The position numbers and the translations under genes were made by a program. DNA of 40,116 nt, from the NCBI GenBank assembly GCA_016288635.1, contig JAEEKZ010000050.1, positions 1 through 40,116 of the forward strand. The letters are read 5' to 3'. This document shows positions 40,080-40,116 of the stretch, piece by piece. How positions within the stretch are numbered: position 1 is the stretch's first letter; every line of letters begins with the position of its first letter. The notes beneath the pieces are model-generated. The model was not told the origin of the DNA, made no database searches, and was given only the letters and a program-made list of their open reading frames with translations. The DNA comes from Caryophanales bacterium (GTDB taxonomy: Bacteria > Bacillota_I > Bacilli_A > RF39 > UBA660).

Positions 40080-40116
40080 TGGTGCCGACAGAGGGAATCG
40101 AACCCCCAACCTACTG
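40080..40116 (-). tRNA. Partial tRNA, probably tRNA-Thr
   Basis: Only the 3' 37 bases are in the window: the T arm GGGGGTTCGATTCCC and 3' acceptor GTCGGCA-CCA. The anticodon is beyond the edge. The GCCGAC-type acceptor and flanking CAGTAGGT resemble tRNA-Thr of Bacillota. Confidence 0.7.

Noticed and set aside
1-40116. Mycoplasma code, CRISPR array, prophage or insertion sequence
   Set aside because: TGA acts as a stop (37960), there are no spaced repeats of array type, and no integrase, transposase or structural phage genes were seen.

Overview
The window is strongly AT-rich, densely packed bacterial chromosome. It uses TAA, TAG and TGA as stops (the TGA of the PP2C gene overlaps the kinase start as ATGA), so this is the standard bacterial code and not the Mycoplasma code. 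The gene set points to an anaerobic, Gram-positive-type member of the Bacillota: ComEA/ComEC, an SH3b L,D-transpeptidase, a PASTA kinase with a PP2C phosphatase, a class B sortase, anaerobic class III ribonucleotide reductase, XpaC/TelA, and an RsgI-type domain. A small-genome gut Bacilli lineage of the RF39 kind is my guess, not something the sequence proves. Most genes are on the minus strand. No phage, insertion sequence, CRISPR array or rRNA is visible.

Layout, left to right. 1-2366: competence genes comEA and comEC (comEC runs off the left edge). 2448-3548: secreted L,D-transpeptidase. 3627-10803: a six-gene minus-strand unit (membrane protein, substrate-binding-like module fused to VWA, XpaC, a second substrate-binding-like protein, TelA, tandem AAA ATPase) that looks like one envelope-associated system. 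10878-15860: two paralogous small membrane proteins, a MacB-type ABC transporter, and a membrane-anchored RsgI_M protein with ten two-cysteine modules. 15969-17857: an unknown-domain/P-loop kinase fusion, a small membrane protein and a NUDIX hydrolase. 17910-23881: a long operon led by a 23S rRNA uracil methyltransferase, carrying a nitroreductase, a Ham1-type pyrophosphatase, a VanY-type peptidase, a Ppx/GppA-like protein and an HD protein. 23957-24451: another HD protein. 24634-26748: plus-strand tRNA-Arg(ACG), tRNA-Pro(TGG) and a YibE/YibF-type permease pair. 26823-29063: YfcC-type permease with an extra membrane domain. 29150-31609: divergent sortase-substrate candidate and class B sortase. 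31689-31765: tRNA-Arg(TCT). 31843-34350: anaerobic ribonucleotide reductase split in two. 34583-39736: the standard Bacillota cluster rlmN-prpC-prkC-rsgA-rpe. 39820-40116: minus-strand tRNA genes Lys, Gln, Tyr and a partial probable Thr.

The most striking observation is that the 773-residue NrdD ends before the glycyl radical motif. The missing motif lies on a separate 59-residue ORF directly downstream, in the same frame, after one TAA stop and with its own Shine-Dalgarno sequence. This ORF was too short for the supplied track. Second is the VWA/TelA/XpaC/AAA envelope cluster with two related substrate-binding modules and no transporter. Other points are paired palindromes upstream of nrdD, two rRNA methyltransferase genes that appear to be leaderless (TAAAAT, six bases, ATG), terminator hairpins that contain stop codons, and a sortase with a large cytoplasmic N-terminal region.
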